Assembly (NCBI GenBank): GCA_022072165.1 | Contig: JAJVIF010000001.1 | Location: 895,353-959,352 of the forward strand | DNA: 64,000 nt | Direction of reading: 5' to 3' | Source of the DNA: a bacterium | GTDB lineage: Bacteria > JAJVIF01 | Shown: positions 52,797-63,649 of the stretch, piece after piece | Layout of the letters: every line of letters begins with the position of its first letter | Numbering within the stretch: position 1 is the first letter of the stretch | Notes under the pieces: generated by a model | Told to the model about the DNA's origin: nothing | Databases searched by the model: none | Seen by the model: the letters and a program-made list of their open reading frames with translations, nothing else | Translations under genes and position numbers: made by a program

Positions 52797-54503
52797 ATGA
52801 CAGGAACCACGGTGTCATACACGCCAGCGACGCCTCATAGCTTCCACATTCCCGTCATGGGGACCGGGTTCACCATCGACACGCCCCTGCGCGTGGCGCG
52901 CTACGGCATCAGTTCAGTCGTGTCGCTCGTGGATGACACGCTCCTTGAGCATATGCGTCAGTTTCATGCCCGGGCCAACGGACTCTCGGCGACTCCCATC
53001 CGGACGGGCGATCCGGATGCCCGAGCGCGCCGGATCACCCAGTATCTCGACCTGTTGTCGGAGCTGGTGTTGAGCCAGGCCGCGACCCGGTCGGCACAAG
53101 ACCACGAGCGCTACCTGCGTCTGCTCCCCGACGGAGCGGCACGGGATGTTTCCAGACTTGGCGGCATCGATGTCAACATCATGACGAAGCTCGACCGGTC
53201 GGTGGATCGCCAGGGGAAGCCCCTCGCCCATGAAGACTCCGATGCGTTAGCGGCCTTTCGGGGCTTCGCCAAAAGTACGCTGCAGTCTGCGATGGTGCTG
53301 TCTGCCGGCATCAACCGGAAGCTCTACGAATACATGGCGCAGTTCTCAGACTTCTTCCCGGATGCCGACGGAGCCCTGCGGAAAACCATCACGCTCAAAG
53401 TCAGCGACTATCGCTCCGCTGCGGTGCAAGGCAAGTTCCTGGCACGACTCGGCATCTGGGTGTCGGAGTTTCGGATTGAGTCGGGACTGAACTGCGGGGG
53501 TCATGCTTTCGGCGGGTCCGGCGAACTCATGGGGCCGATCCTCGCGATGTTCCAGGAGCGACGGGACTCGTTGCGAACCGAGTTAGGCGAGGTCTGGGCG
53601 AAAGCGCTCCGGGATCGTGGCATGACGGTCCCGCCGTTGCCGTCACAGTCCATTACAGCGCAGGGCGGAGTTGGGATCCATCAGGAGCATCGGCTGCTCC
53701 TTGAGGAGTTCAGCCTGGATCGGATCGGCTGGGGCACCCCCTTCCTGCTGGTGCCGGAAGTCGTGACGCTGGATGACGCCACCCGCGAGGCCCTGGCGCA
53801 GTCGACAGAGGAAACCGTACAACTGAAGCACTCGTCGCCACTGGGACTCCCCTTCTGGACGTTGCGGTCATCCGGCGGCGAGCAGGCGCGGCGCGATCGC
53901 ATTGCGGCCGGGTCGCCGGGAAGCCCCTGCCCGAAAGGGCATCTCGCGGACAATCGCGAGTTCACGGAGCATCCGCTCTGTGTCGCCTCCCGGAGCTACC
54001 AGGCGAAGAAACTTGCGGAGATCGACTTCGCTGGGCTCCCTCTTGCGGAGCGGGATCTCGCCCGGTCGGGGGTCCTGCAGAAGTCCTGCATTTGTCACGA
54101 CCTGAGTGGGGCGGTCACCAAAGCGCTGGCGATCGATCCCCAGGCGACACCGCTGGTCTGCCCGGGTCCGAATATCGTCAATTTTTCGAAGACCGCAACG
54201 CTGGAAGAGATGGTGGATCACATCTACGGCCGGGCGGCGCTGCCGATGCCGCTGGATCGTCCGCATATGTTCGTCCGCGAGTTTCAGCTGGCCATGGAGC
54301 ATCTCGCCCGAACGGAAGGTGTGGCTGCGCTCACGACACCCGGACAGCCGGTGCGGCAGACGCTCCTGGAAGGACTGGCGTTCTATGAGGCACTGACAGA
54401 AAAGCTTCCCACCGAAAGCCAGCAACCATTTGCGGAGCATCTGCGGCGCATTCGTCAGCAACTACATCAGACCGCGCCGGAAATGGTGGCCGCAACCGCC
54501 TGA
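52797..54503 (+). CDS. Conserved-looking protein with clustered Cys motifs, function unknown
   Basis: 568 residues. It starts with a segment (HSFHIPVMGTGFTIDTPLRV, ARYGISSVVSLVDD) that suggests a TIM-barrel or flavoprotein-like N-terminus. The centre has NCGGHAFGGSGELMGPIL. The C-terminal third holds a set of Cys residues in short motifs (SPCPKGHL, HPLCVASRSY, KSCICHDLSGAV, LVCPGPNIVNFS) that could bind an iron-sulfur cluster or metal. I do not recognise the family and give no function. It stands alone, convergent with the next gene. Confidence 0.7.
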   Translation: MTGTTVSYTPATPHSFHIPVMGTGFTIDTPLRVARYGISSVVSLVDDTLLEHMRQFHARANGLSATPIRTGDPDARARRITQYLDLLSELVLSQAATRSAQDHERYLRLLPDGAARDVSRLGGIDVNIMTKLDRSVDRQGKPLAHEDSDALAAFRGFAKSTLQSAMVLSAGINRKLYEYMAQFSDFFPDADGALRKTITLKVSDYRSAAVQGKFLARLGIWVSEFRIESGLNCGGHAFGGSGELMGPILAMFQERRDSLRTELGEVWAKALRDRGMTVPPLPSQSITAQGGVGIHQEHRLLLEEFSLDRIGWGTPFLLVPEVVTLDDATREALAQSTEETVQLKHSSPLGLPFWTLRSSGGEQARRDRIAAGSPGSPCPKGHLADNREFTEHPLCVASRSYQAKKLAEIDFAGLPLAERDLARSGVLQKSCICHDLSGAVTKALAIDPQATPLVCPGPNIVNFSKTATLEEMVDHIYGRAALPMPLDRPHMFVREFQLAMEHLARTEGVAALTTPGQPVRQTLLEGLAFYEALTEKLPTESQQPFAEHLRRIRQQLHQTAPEMVAATA

Positions 54504-54519
54504 CCAGGCAATGCGCTGG

Positions 54520-55257
54520 CTAGTAGGTGATGAAGTTCCCTAAGTAGGTACTGACGGCATCATGAATGCCGAGTTCCATCTGGCGATCATCCGCTGCAGA
54601 GCCGCTGGAGCTGTACGAGTCATCGCTGCCTCCACCGGAGGTGGCATAGGCACCTGCCAGCATCGCATCCATCACGGGCTGGTACTCCGCGAAGCTGACT
54701 TCACCTGCCAGGTAGGCTGCGGTAGGACCTGCGGCATCGCCCCAGATACTCCCGACCAATGCCACCACATTCGCGGTGATGTCCCGGCGTTCGGTAGCGG
54801 AGGATTGCGCCCAGTTTTGCTCCGCGGACGTCCAGACCACATCCATGATGCTGATCAGTGCTTTGGTGTCGGCATCCAGGCTGTCCCAGAGATAGCCCCA
54901 GAGGTAGACCGCATTCACCGAGGCGTCATCGCCAATGCTCAGGGTGGGGTCCACCGACTTCACGGTGAGGTCATAACACCAGGCCGTGAACTGTGAGAGA
55001 GCCACCATGTCGCTTATGGTGATGACCCCATCACCCATCCCCTCCGGGACTGCAACCACTTCGATCACAGTCTCCATATCCCCATCGCTGTTGTCGGTTC
55101 CCTGATGCGACGGCTCCGGCTCGTAGGGCGCGGGATCGTAGCCTCCTCCCTGCGCCAGGACCGGGGCTGCACCTGCCAGAGTTAGCAAGAGCGCGAGACT
55201 GCCCGGAAGCAGACGACTGATGTTGAGCAAGGAGGGAGCGGGGGTGAGAGTTCGCAT
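54520..55257 (-). CDS. Secreted protein of unknown function
   Basis: 245 residues from the ATG at 55257 (MRTLTPAPSLLNI), chosen for its signal peptide (LLPGSLALLLTLAGAAPVLA). The mature protein is mostly helical with several Trp/Tyr segments (YLWGYLWDSLDADTKALI, TAAYLAGEVSFAEYQPVMDA) and an Asp/Ser/Gly-rich patch (GGGSDDSYSSSGSAADD). No domain recognised. It is divergent from katG. Confidence 0.65.
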   Translation of the reverse strand: MRTLTPAPSLLNISRLLPGSLALLLTLAGAAPVLAQGGGYDPAPYEPEPSHQGTDNSDGDMETVIEVVAVPEGMGDGVITISDMVALSQFTAWCYDLTVKSVDPTLSIGDDASVNAVYLWGYLWDSLDADTKALISIMDVVWTSAEQNWAQSSATERRDITANVVALVGSIWGDAAGPTAAYLAGEVSFAEYQPVMDAMLAGAYATSGGGSDDSYSSSGSAADDRQMELGIHDAVSTYLGNFITY

Positions 55258-55318
55258 GGCCCCTATTCTAACTGGAGGTCGAAGTGTGCCCGAAGTCACA
55301 ATAAGGACCAGCTAAAAG

Positions 55319-57649
<2,331 letters not shown>

Positions 57650-57694
57650 GCTAGGGCGAGTCGCGGCACATCATCAGCTCAGAGCAACACCCTG

Positions 57695-57727
57695 CCCCGC
57701 GACTCCGGTCGCGGGGTTATGCTTTTT
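57695..57727 (+). terminator. Rho-independent terminator of katG
   Basis: CCCCGCGAC and GTCGCGGGG form a 9-bp stem with a TCCG loop, then TTATGC and TTTTT. It lies 45 nt after the katG stop. Confidence 0.85.
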
Positions 57728-57824
57728 CCCGAAAGCGAAGAAGCCCGCCATAGACGCTAACTCTAAGCCGGTCCTCCTCTCGGGAGGCAATCCGCAGATT
57801 CCCAAAGGGGACGGTGACGCACCT

Positions 57825-58181
57825 GTGCAGGCGTACCTCGATGCCATCCCGGCCGGCTGGAAACAGGACGCTGCGCGGAAGCTCGACGCCCTCATTGTGA
57901 AGACGGTCCCGACGGTCCAGAAGGCGGTACGCTGGAACTCGCCGTTCTACTCAGTCGGCAATGGGTACTTCCTCAGCTTCCACATGTTCACGCGGTACAT
58001 CAAGGTGACGTTCCTCAAGGGCAAGCTTCTAACACCCGTCCCGCCGGAGCCGTCGAAAGACCCGGACGCGGCGTATCTGCACCTCTACGAAGATGTCCCG
58101 GTCGAAACAGAGCAGCTGACATCGTGGATCAGGCAGGCGTCAATCCTCCCGGGCTGGGATCCGGGAACATCGACGAAGTGA
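57825..58181 (+). CDS. DUF1801 family protein, start uncertain
   Basis: 118 residues from the first GTG at 57825. The family core is clear: LIVKTVPTVQKAVRWNSPFY, YFLSFHMFTRYIKVTFLKG and LHLYEDVPVETEQLTSWI. The same frame upstream of the GTG continues to read like the conserved family N-terminus (AIDANSKPVLLSGGNPQIP) back to about 57735 but contains no ATG, GTG or TTG. An ATG at 57719 is one base out of frame across a T5 run. Either a frameshift (real or sequencing) lies near 57723-57730 or the start is shortened. Family function unknown. Confidence 0.75.
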   Translation: MQAYLDAIPAGWKQDAARKLDALIVKTVPTVQKAVRWNSPFYSVGNGYFLSFHMFTRYIKVTFLKGKLLTPVPPEPSKDPDAAYLHLYEDVPVETEQLTSWIRQASILPGWDPGTSTK

Positions 58182-58273
58182 TGTAAGCAGGCCTGGGTAT
58201 GAGTGCCCGCGCGATCATTCCCGTAGAATCAGCAGCGCGTTAAGCGCCACACTTTCCAGAGGAGTCCCCCCCC

Positions 58274-58678
58274 ATGAAGATCACGGTCGAGACCACCGTC
58301 CATGCCCCGATCGAGCGTGTTTGGCAGGCCTGGAACTCCCCCGAGGACATCACGCACTGGAACTTCGCGTCTGACGACTGGCAGTGTCCCAGCGCGACGG
58401 TCGACTTGCGCGAAGGCGGCAGCTACTCCTCGCGCATGGAAGCAAAAGACGGCTCCATGGGCTTTGACTTCGAGGGGACCTACACAGAGGTTGTGCCGCA
58501 CGAGCGCATCGTGAGCACGTTCGGCGGACGCGAACTTGTGGTCGAGTTCGTCCAGTCAGAGAACGGCGTGACGGTCCGCGAGACGTTTGATGCCGAAGAG
58601 ATGCACCCCGCGGAGGTGCAACAGGCTGGCTGGCAGGCCATCCTCGACAATTTCGCGAAGCACGTGGAAGGTCGCTGA
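58274..58678 (+). CDS. SRPBCC (AHSA1-type) domain protein
   Basis: 134 residues. A START-like fold shown by ITVETTVHAPIERVWQAWN at the N-terminus, DITHWNFASDDWQCPSATVD, FDFEGTYTEVVPHERI and the helical end WQAILDNFAKHVEG. Such proteins bind hydrophobic ligands or act in stress response, often next to DUF1801 genes. An AGAGGAG site precedes the ATG. The stop overlaps the ATG of the next gene (TGATG). Confidence 0.88.
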   Translation: MKITVETTVHAPIERVWQAWNSPEDITHWNFASDDWQCPSATVDLREGGSYSSRMEAKDGSMGFDFEGTYTEVVPHERIVSTFGGRELVVEFVQSENGVTVRETFDAEEMHPAEVQQAGWQAILDNFAKHVEGR

Positions 58679-58932
58679 TGCCAACGAAGAAGTCCGCAGA
58701 GCTGAGGCAGGCCGACACCTTAACCGCATCCGGGGAGATCAACGCGCAGATCGCGGCGACTCCGGGCTTTCGTGGCGACCTGCTCGCGACACTCCGCCAG
58801 CTGATCCATGCGGCGGTGCCAGATGTCGTTGAGACCATCAAGTGGCAGAAACCCTCGTTGGCTGAATGTGCGGTCAGCCGCGACGGGCGGCTTCGAGGGC
58901 TGCGATGTCGAGCTTGCTCATGGTCCCCATAG
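58678..58932 (+). pseudogene. Truncated DUF1801 family gene
   Basis: 84 codons open, but only about the first 64 residues match the DUF1801 pattern (FRGDLLATLRQLIHAAVPDV, VETIKWQKPS). The homology stops exactly where the 3' end of the convergent VOC gene begins (58874), and the remaining codons read antisense through it (RLRGLRCRACSWSP). Normal members are about 115-140 residues, so the C-terminal half was probably lost by a deletion or join at this point. The start overlaps the SRPBCC stop. Confidence 0.65.
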
Positions 58933-59350
58933 CCTCGAACACCCGCCGCGCTTCCTCGCCGCCGACTGCGAACAGATCAAAGATGAATCGGGGCTGAATC
59001 TGCCAGGACACCCCCCAGCGATCCTTGCACCATCCGCACTGCCCGGCACTCCCGCCGTTGCCGACCAGGGCGTCCCAGTACCGGTCAGTCTCTTCCTGAG
59101 AGTCGGTCGTGACCAGGAACGAAAAGGCTTCGTTGTGCGTGAACATCGGACCGCCATTGATGCCGAGGCAAGGGATCCCGAGGACCGTAAACTCGACCGT
59201 CAGCACCTCCCCGGGATGCGCGCCGGGGAACTCACCGGGGGAGATGTTGACGGCGGTCACGGCACTGTCGGGGAAAGTGGCGGCGTAGAACTGCGCCGCC
59301 TCCAGGGCGTCCTTGTCGTACCAGAGGCTGACGTTGTTCCTGGCGAGCAT
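58874..59350 (-). CDS. VOC/PhnB-like glyoxalase-fold protein
   Basis: 158 residues from the ATG at 59350 with GGAG upstream. Matches the PhnB-like VOC family: LWYDKDALEAAQFYAATFPD, FTVLGIPCLGINGGPMFTHN, the segment EETDRYWDALVGNGG and CGWCKDRWGVSWQI. Members are metal-dependent small-molecule enzymes or resistance proteins; the substrate is unknown. Its 3' end overlaps the truncated DUF1801 gene. It belongs to a small group of stress-type genes with SRPBCC and DUF1801 members. Confidence 0.88.
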   Translation of the reverse strand: MLARNNVSLWYDKDALEAAQFYAATFPDSAVTAVNISPGEFPGAHPGEVLTVEFTVLGIPCLGINGGPMFTHNEAFSFLVTTDSQEETDRYWDALVGNGGSAGQCGWCKDRWGVSWQIQPRFIFDLFAVGGEEARRVFEAMGTMSKLDIAALEAARRG

Positions 59351-59533
59351 GGGCAGGTCTCCTTGGCGTAGTGGCGGTGAGCAGTCGTGTGCCACCAGAG
59401 GGTACATCGCCGGGACGGGATGGTCAGATTTGGGAGCTGGGTATGAGGGGAGACCGCATTCGTCAGTCGCCTCATCGACCTTGCCTTCCTGGCCCCGGAC
59501 ATCACGACGGCGATCCTTGATGGCCAGCAGCCG

Positions 59534-60757
59534 ATGGAGATAACCTCCAAGCAGCTAGCTCGGACGAGGATGACTGAAATCATGGGACGAGCAACGCACA
59601 ACCATTGGCGTTACCATGGGTTATTCTGGCGGCGCGGAGGAAGGAGCAGTACGTCGGTGGCCACAGGTGAGAGAACATTAGCCCCAAGTTGGGAGCAGGT
59701 GGAAACCATAGAGGATGCAATGGCATTCCTCTCCGACCTTTTCCTTCGCAGCTACTTTCCACCCAATGGCCCCTTTACTGGTTCGTCTTCTGAAGACGCC
59801 ATGCAGAGCTCAATCTCCAGGATTTTGACTGAGCACAATGTCCCTCATGAAAGGGAGTACAAACTCTCAGGAATACGTGCCGATCTGTTTATCCCTACGT
59901 TCGGACTAGCTATCGAACTGAAATCAGCTGATCTCGGCGAGCGCGCTCTGACTCAGCAGCTTCGTCGATACCTTACGGCGAATTGTCGGGGCATACTCCT
60001 TGTGACAGTCAGTTCGCGACATCAGGGGATGCTCGAGTCGGTGAAGCCTTTCCCCCGGGGAAATCGCTCTGGATTGGTCAAGCCAATGCAATGCTGCTGG
60101 ATTCCTCCTCATACTTGGACCCCTGAAGAGCTTCGTGAGCCTGCGCTTCGTGAAATCGAGGAACTGAGAGCTAAGGGGGTCGATCAGGAGTACATCTCTA
60201 GCAAGGAGAACCTCCACACGCGTATTCAGTGCCGCTTGGAACCAATGTTTGACTTCGAGTACATCTATGACGACCCCCACCTGATCGTTATCTCTCGATG
60301 CACGCTAATCCACACTCCCACAGGGGAGTGCTGCGCATTTGGTGTTGGAGAAAGCAGCACGACAGAAACGAAGTTCGCCTGGGGCCAGGGACATCGCGTC
60401 TGTCCAGAGTGCGGATTGCGTTCCATCCGCCGCAGTTCCTACCCGCCTCGATGGGATCCGGATGGCGAGCCGGGCTGGTATTGCAACGGTACTTTGGCTG
60501 CTGAGATTCTCATGGCTCCCGCCCGCAGCAGTGGAGATCCCGAAACGATCGAAAGGTGCGTAAGAGAGCTTCTTGATCATCACTGTGACGCGCAATTTGC
60601 CTTGGACGACATAAGAGTCACGACGCAACAAGGGAGTCGTGTCCCTACAGAGGGCAATGGAAATCCTCATTACCAGCTTCGCTACAAGGCTCAGGAACGG
60701 GCACTCCGGGACACGCACCTCAAATTCACGGCAACCCAGCAGAGCGTATCGAGTTGA
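59534..60757 (+). CDS. Accessory nuclease: PD-(D/E)xK domain plus zinc-ribbon segment
   Basis: 407 residues from the ATG at 59534; ATGs at 59570 and 59582 are alternatives, and no strong ribosome site marks any. A PD-(D/E)xK-like core shows E87 (SSSEDAMQ), D117 (SGIRADLFIP) and E128-x-K130 (GLAIELKS) followed by QQLRRYL. A zinc-ribbon-like segment follows (VCPECG at 289-294, C317 in GWYCNG). Similar C-terminal ribbons occur in phage-type proteins. The lower GC content by eye and the position between a stress-gene cluster and a tRNA-Ser suggest acquired DNA. Target unknown. Confidence 0.7.
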   Translation: MEITSKQLARTRMTEIMGRATHNHWRYHGLFWRRGGRSSTSVATGERTLAPSWEQVETIEDAMAFLSDLFLRSYFPPNGPFTGSSSEDAMQSSISRILTEHNVPHEREYKLSGIRADLFIPTFGLAIELKSADLGERALTQQLRRYLTANCRGILLVTVSSRHQGMLESVKPFPRGNRSGLVKPMQCCWIPPHTWTPEELREPALREIEELRAKGVDQEYISSKENLHTRIQCRLEPMFDFEYIYDDPHLIVISRCTLIHTPTGECCAFGVGESSTTETKFAWGQGHRVCPECGLRSIRRSSYPPRWDPDGEPGWYCNGTLAAEILMAPARSSGDPETIERCVRELLDHHCDAQFALDDIRVTTQQGSRVPTEGNGNPHYQLRYKAQERALRDTHLKFTATQQSVSS

Positions 60758-61071
60758 TCGTAGCTACCGAGTTTCTGGCTTTGATTGGGTCCGACTCTCC
60801 CCTGTTCCAACAGTGAACCCCGTCGAGCCTCGTTCAGCAAAAGCACCTGTTTTCCCGGGAAACAGGCCTCTTGGTCCTCTCCCACTCCAACAGTGAACCC
60901 CGCCAATCCGACGCAGAGACTCCGCGTAGACCGGCCTCGGAAATCGCCCTCTCCTGCGCTCTCTACGGAAGCTCTTCCTCAATCCAGACTCGCCGACTCC
61001 CGCATGAATGCGGGGCATTCCGGGCTATCCAACCAGTGAACCAGATCAAGTCCATTTCGCCGACGACTTGC
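60758..61071. other. Non-coding interval between the nuclease gene and tRNA-Ser(GGA)
   Basis: About 314 bp with no convincing gene. It holds the direct repeats described separately, a near-palindrome CCTGTTT...AAACAGG (60846-60866) between them, a CCCGCAT/ATGCGGG hairpin (60999-61014), and a partial third copy of the repeat core (CCAACCAGTGAACC near 61029). No promoter or terminator is obvious. Confidence 0.6.
60806..60902. repeat. 17-bp direct repeat pair, 80 bp apart
   Basis: TCCAACAGTGAACCCCG occurs at 60806-60822 and 60886-60902, with a near-palindrome between the copies. A degenerate third copy (CCAACCAGTGAACC) lies near 61029, close to the tRNA 3' end. Two copies are exact; the function is unknown and they may be recombination or insertion remnants. 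Confidence 0.7.
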
Positions 61072-61162
61072 TGGCGGAGAGGCCGGGATTCGAACCCGGG
61101 GTACGCTCATCACGCACATACGCTTTCCAGGCGTACGCCTTAAACCGCTCGGCCACCTCTCC
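61072..61162 (-). tRNA. tRNA-Ser (anticodon GGA)
   Basis: A class II tRNA with encoded CCA. Acceptor stem GGAGAGG/CCTCTCC. Anticodon stem TACGC/GCGTA encloses CTGGAAA, anticodon GGA at 61126-61128, reading UCC/UCU. A long variable arm and T-loop GGTTCGAATCC are present. Its last 30 bases match those of the tRNA-Ser(GCT) gene at 48366. Confidence 0.96.
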
Positions 61163-61247
61163 GTACTGTCGGACACCACCCCACACGGGATGTGCCGGGG
61201 TGGAACGGCCCGGCAAGGGGCGAGTATCGCAGCCGCATCCCCGACGG

Positions 61248-62033
61248 TCAAGGGGTGGGCCCTGCCGCTGAGGGAGACGCTGCCGGTGGTTGGGCATCGG
61301 TGCTCGATGGCTGCGGCAACAGGAAGTTCACCGCCACGACAGTCAGCATCACCAGCAGCGCCCGACGAAAGCGCGCCTCATCAATGGTCGCCAGCGTGGA
61401 GCGTCCGATCCAGATTCCGAGGCTCACCATCACCGCCGCCGCCCCGCTCCAGCCCCAGAGCTCCGGGGTCAGGGACCCGCCATGGGTGTAGACCAGCGCT
61501 TTGATGCCGTTGATGACCAGGGCCGCCAGCATGTTGGTGGCGAGGAATCGCTCCTTGGTGAGGCCGTAGTTCGCCAGGAACGGTGCGCTGATGGGACCCG
61601 CTGCGCCGAACATCCCGGAGAGGAGGCCGGTGATGAACCCGACCAGAGGAAAGTGCTGCAGCCGGGTCTCGAACTCCGCCTGACTGCCCCAGAGTTCATA
61701 GGCGACGAACGCCAGCAGGTAGATGGCGATCACCGGACGCAACCACTCTTCCGGGGCGATGTTGAGGAGGCTGGCACCGATGACTGACCCAATGGCGGCA
61801 CCGGGAAGAATCTGCCGGATGACCTCCCAGTCGGTGAAGGCGTGGAACATCGCGAAGCGAACAATGTTGCCCCACATCATGCTGGTCGACAGCACAACCA
61901 CCGCCGCGACTGGTCCCAGCGCCCAGATCAGGACCGGCAGCAGGAGAATCCCCCCGCCGAGGCCCGCGACAGTCGTGATGTAGCCCGCAAAGAGGCTGCT
62001 CGCCAGGACGGCGGCGGTGACCCAGGGGTCCAT
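61248..62033 (-). CDS. TauE/SafE (TSUP) family membrane transporter, copy 1
   Basis: 261 residues from the ATG at 62033 (MDPWVTAAV), with GGGAG six bases upstream. About eight membrane helices, with family motifs TTVAGLGGGILLLPVLIWAL and a repeat-like second half (GFITGLLSGMFGAAGPISAP). TSUP proteins move sulfite, sulfoacetate, taurine-related or other organic anions. The tail is Pro/Ala/Ser-rich. It follows a second TSUP gene and the lar genes. Confidence 0.88.
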   Translation of the reverse strand: MDPWVTAAVLASSLFAGYITTVAGLGGGILLLPVLIWALGPVAAVVVLSTSMMWGNIVRFAMFHAFTDWEVIRQILPGAAIGSVIGASLLNIAPEEWLRPVIAIYLLAFVAYELWGSQAEFETRLQHFPLVGFITGLLSGMFGAAGPISAPFLANYGLTKERFLATNMLAALVINGIKALVYTHGGSLTPELWGWSGAAAVMVSLGIWIGRSTLATIDEARFRRALLVMLTVVAVNFLLPQPSSTDAQPPAASPSAAGPTP

Positions 62034-62075
62034 ACCCATCTCCCGCCCGCGTTGTAGCACGCGCCGGGCCGGGAA

Positions 62076-62882
62076 TCACTCATGCTGCCAGAGGAATTTT
62101 TCCTGCATCTGTTCCCGGACATCGATGGCGGGATTGTGGTCCACGCCGCCGAAGAGGTAACCCAGCGCGACAATGGTCAGCATCCCGAGGAACAACAGGC
62201 GGAAGCGTCCGTGGCTGGAGGTCTTCAGCACCCAGACACCGAGCTGGACACCCACCGCGACCGCGATCACGACTCCCCAGGCCATCACGGGCGAAATGTG
62301 CTGGAAGAATCCCAGGGCGGCATAAGTCGAGAGCTTCACGCTGTTCATGGCGAGGGCGGCGGCGGTGATGGTCGCGACCAGGTGGATGCCGGTGAGTCCA
62401 TGTCGGAAGAGGAACGGGGCGGCGATGGGTCCGGTTGTGCCAAAGAGGGCGGAGAGTGCGCCGGTGAGGAGCCCCACCGCCGGGATTTGTGCGAGGTTGA
62501 CCTGCCAGTCGTGTTTGGTCTGGAAGAACTCGGTGGCGACAAAGATCAGGATGCCGACCGCGAGGGTGCGTCGCAGTAAGAGCTCAGGCATGTTGCCGAT
62601 GAGCATGGCTCCGATGAACGCGCCGATCATGCCGCCGATGGCGAGTCGCCAGACCACATTCCACTTCGCTTCGCGCCAGATCGCCAGGGTCAGCATGATG
62701 TTGCGCGAGATCTGCGAAAGGGCCACCACAATAAGGGCTTCCTGGGGCGGCAGCAGCGCCAGCGCCAGGGGCATCAGGACCCCGGCTCCGCCGACGCCGG
62801 TGGCCGAGTTCACGATCCCGGACATCAGTGTCGCGCCCCAGATAAGGAGCATCCGGACTTCCGGCGTCAGGTCGAATGTCAT
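62076..62882 (-). CDS. TauE/SafE (TSUP) family membrane transporter, copy 2
   Basis: 268 residues with about eight helices. Motifs GIVNSATGVGGAGVLMPLAL and GLLTGALSALFGTTGPIAAP mirror copy 1, so the two genes are tandem paralogues, or a heterodimer pair. The ATG overlaps the larB stop as ATGA, showing translational coupling to nickel-pincer cofactor genes. Confidence 0.88.
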   Translation of the reverse strand: MTFDLTPEVRMLLIWGATLMSGIVNSATGVGGAGVLMPLALALLPPQEALIVVALSQISRNIMLTLAIWREAKWNVVWRLAIGGMIGAFIGAMLIGNMPELLLRRTLAVGILIFVATEFFQTKHDWQVNLAQIPAVGLLTGALSALFGTTGPIAAPFLFRHGLTGIHLVATITAAALAMNSVKLSTYAALGFFQHISPVMAWGVVIAVAVGVQLGVWVLKTSSHGRFRLLFLGMLTIVALGYLFGGVDHNPAIDVREQMQEKFLWQHE

Positions 62883-63649
62883 ACGCTGCCAGCCTTGCGT
62901 CGATCCATTTGTCGCGCCAGGAGACCAGCGAAGTATCCGGCACCAAAGCCGTTATCGATGTTGACGGTCACTGTTCCCGCCGCGCAGCTGTTGAGCATGG
63001 TCAGCATGGCAGCAAAGCCCCCCAGTCCGGTGCCATAGCCGGTGGAGGTCGGGACCGCAATCAGCGGCTTGCCAAGCAGCCCCCCGACCACACTGGGGAG
63101 CGCGCCTTCCATGCCCGCCACCACGATGACCAGATCGGCGGCCTCGAGCAGATCCTTGCGTCCCGTGAGTCGGTGGATCCCGGCGACTCCGGCATCCCAG
63201 AGGGTCGTCACCTGACACCCCTGCAACGTCGCCATCAGGGCCGCTTCCCTGGCGACCGGCAGATCGGCAGTCCCGGCGGCGATGACCAGCACGTTGACAT
63301 CCAGCGATGGCGGCGGAACGGGTGCATGGAGGATCGCAGCGTCGGGATCGTAGTGAAGGTCCGGGAAGGCATCGCGGAGCGGCGCGACCCGGTCGGGCGT
63401 GAGGCGCGTCACCACCACCACTGCGCCAGCCTGTTGCTGGGCAGTGATGACATCGTGCAACTGGGCATCGGTCTTGCCGGGGGCATAGATGACCTCCGGA
63501 AAGCCCACCCGCAGTGAGCGATGATGGTCGAGCTGAATCGCACCGAGGTCTTCCAGTGCGAAATATCGGAGTTGTCGGACCGCAGCATCGACCGTCAACT
63601 CACCGGCAGCGACCTGCGAGAGCAGGCTGGTCAGTCGGGGTTCATCCAC
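62879..63649 (-). CDS. larB: Nickel-pincer nucleotide biosynthesis protein LarB
   Basis: 256 residues. LarB carboxylates and hydrolyses nicotinic acid adenine dinucleotide to start the nickel-pincer cofactor of lactate racemase-type enzymes. The C-terminal AIR-carboxylase-like domain is clear: LRVGFPEVIYAPGK, VIAAGTADLPVAREA, ADLVIVVAGMEGALPSVVGG and STGYGTGLGGFAAMLTMLNS with NIDNGFGAGYFAG. It overlaps larE by 8 bp. larC is not in the window. Confidence 0.93.
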   Translation of the reverse strand: MDEPRLTSLLSQVAAGELTVDAAVRQLRYFALEDLGAIQLDHHRSLRVGFPEVIYAPGKTDAQLHDVITAQQQAGAVVVVTRLTPDRVAPLRDAFPDLHYDPDAAILHAPVPPPSLDVNVLVIAAGTADLPVAREAALMATLQGCQVTTLWDAGVAGIHRLTGRKDLLEAADLVIVVAGMEGALPSVVGGLLGKPLIAVPTSTGYGTGLGGFAAMLTMLNSCAAGTVTVNIDNGFGAGYFAGLLARQMDRRKAGSV

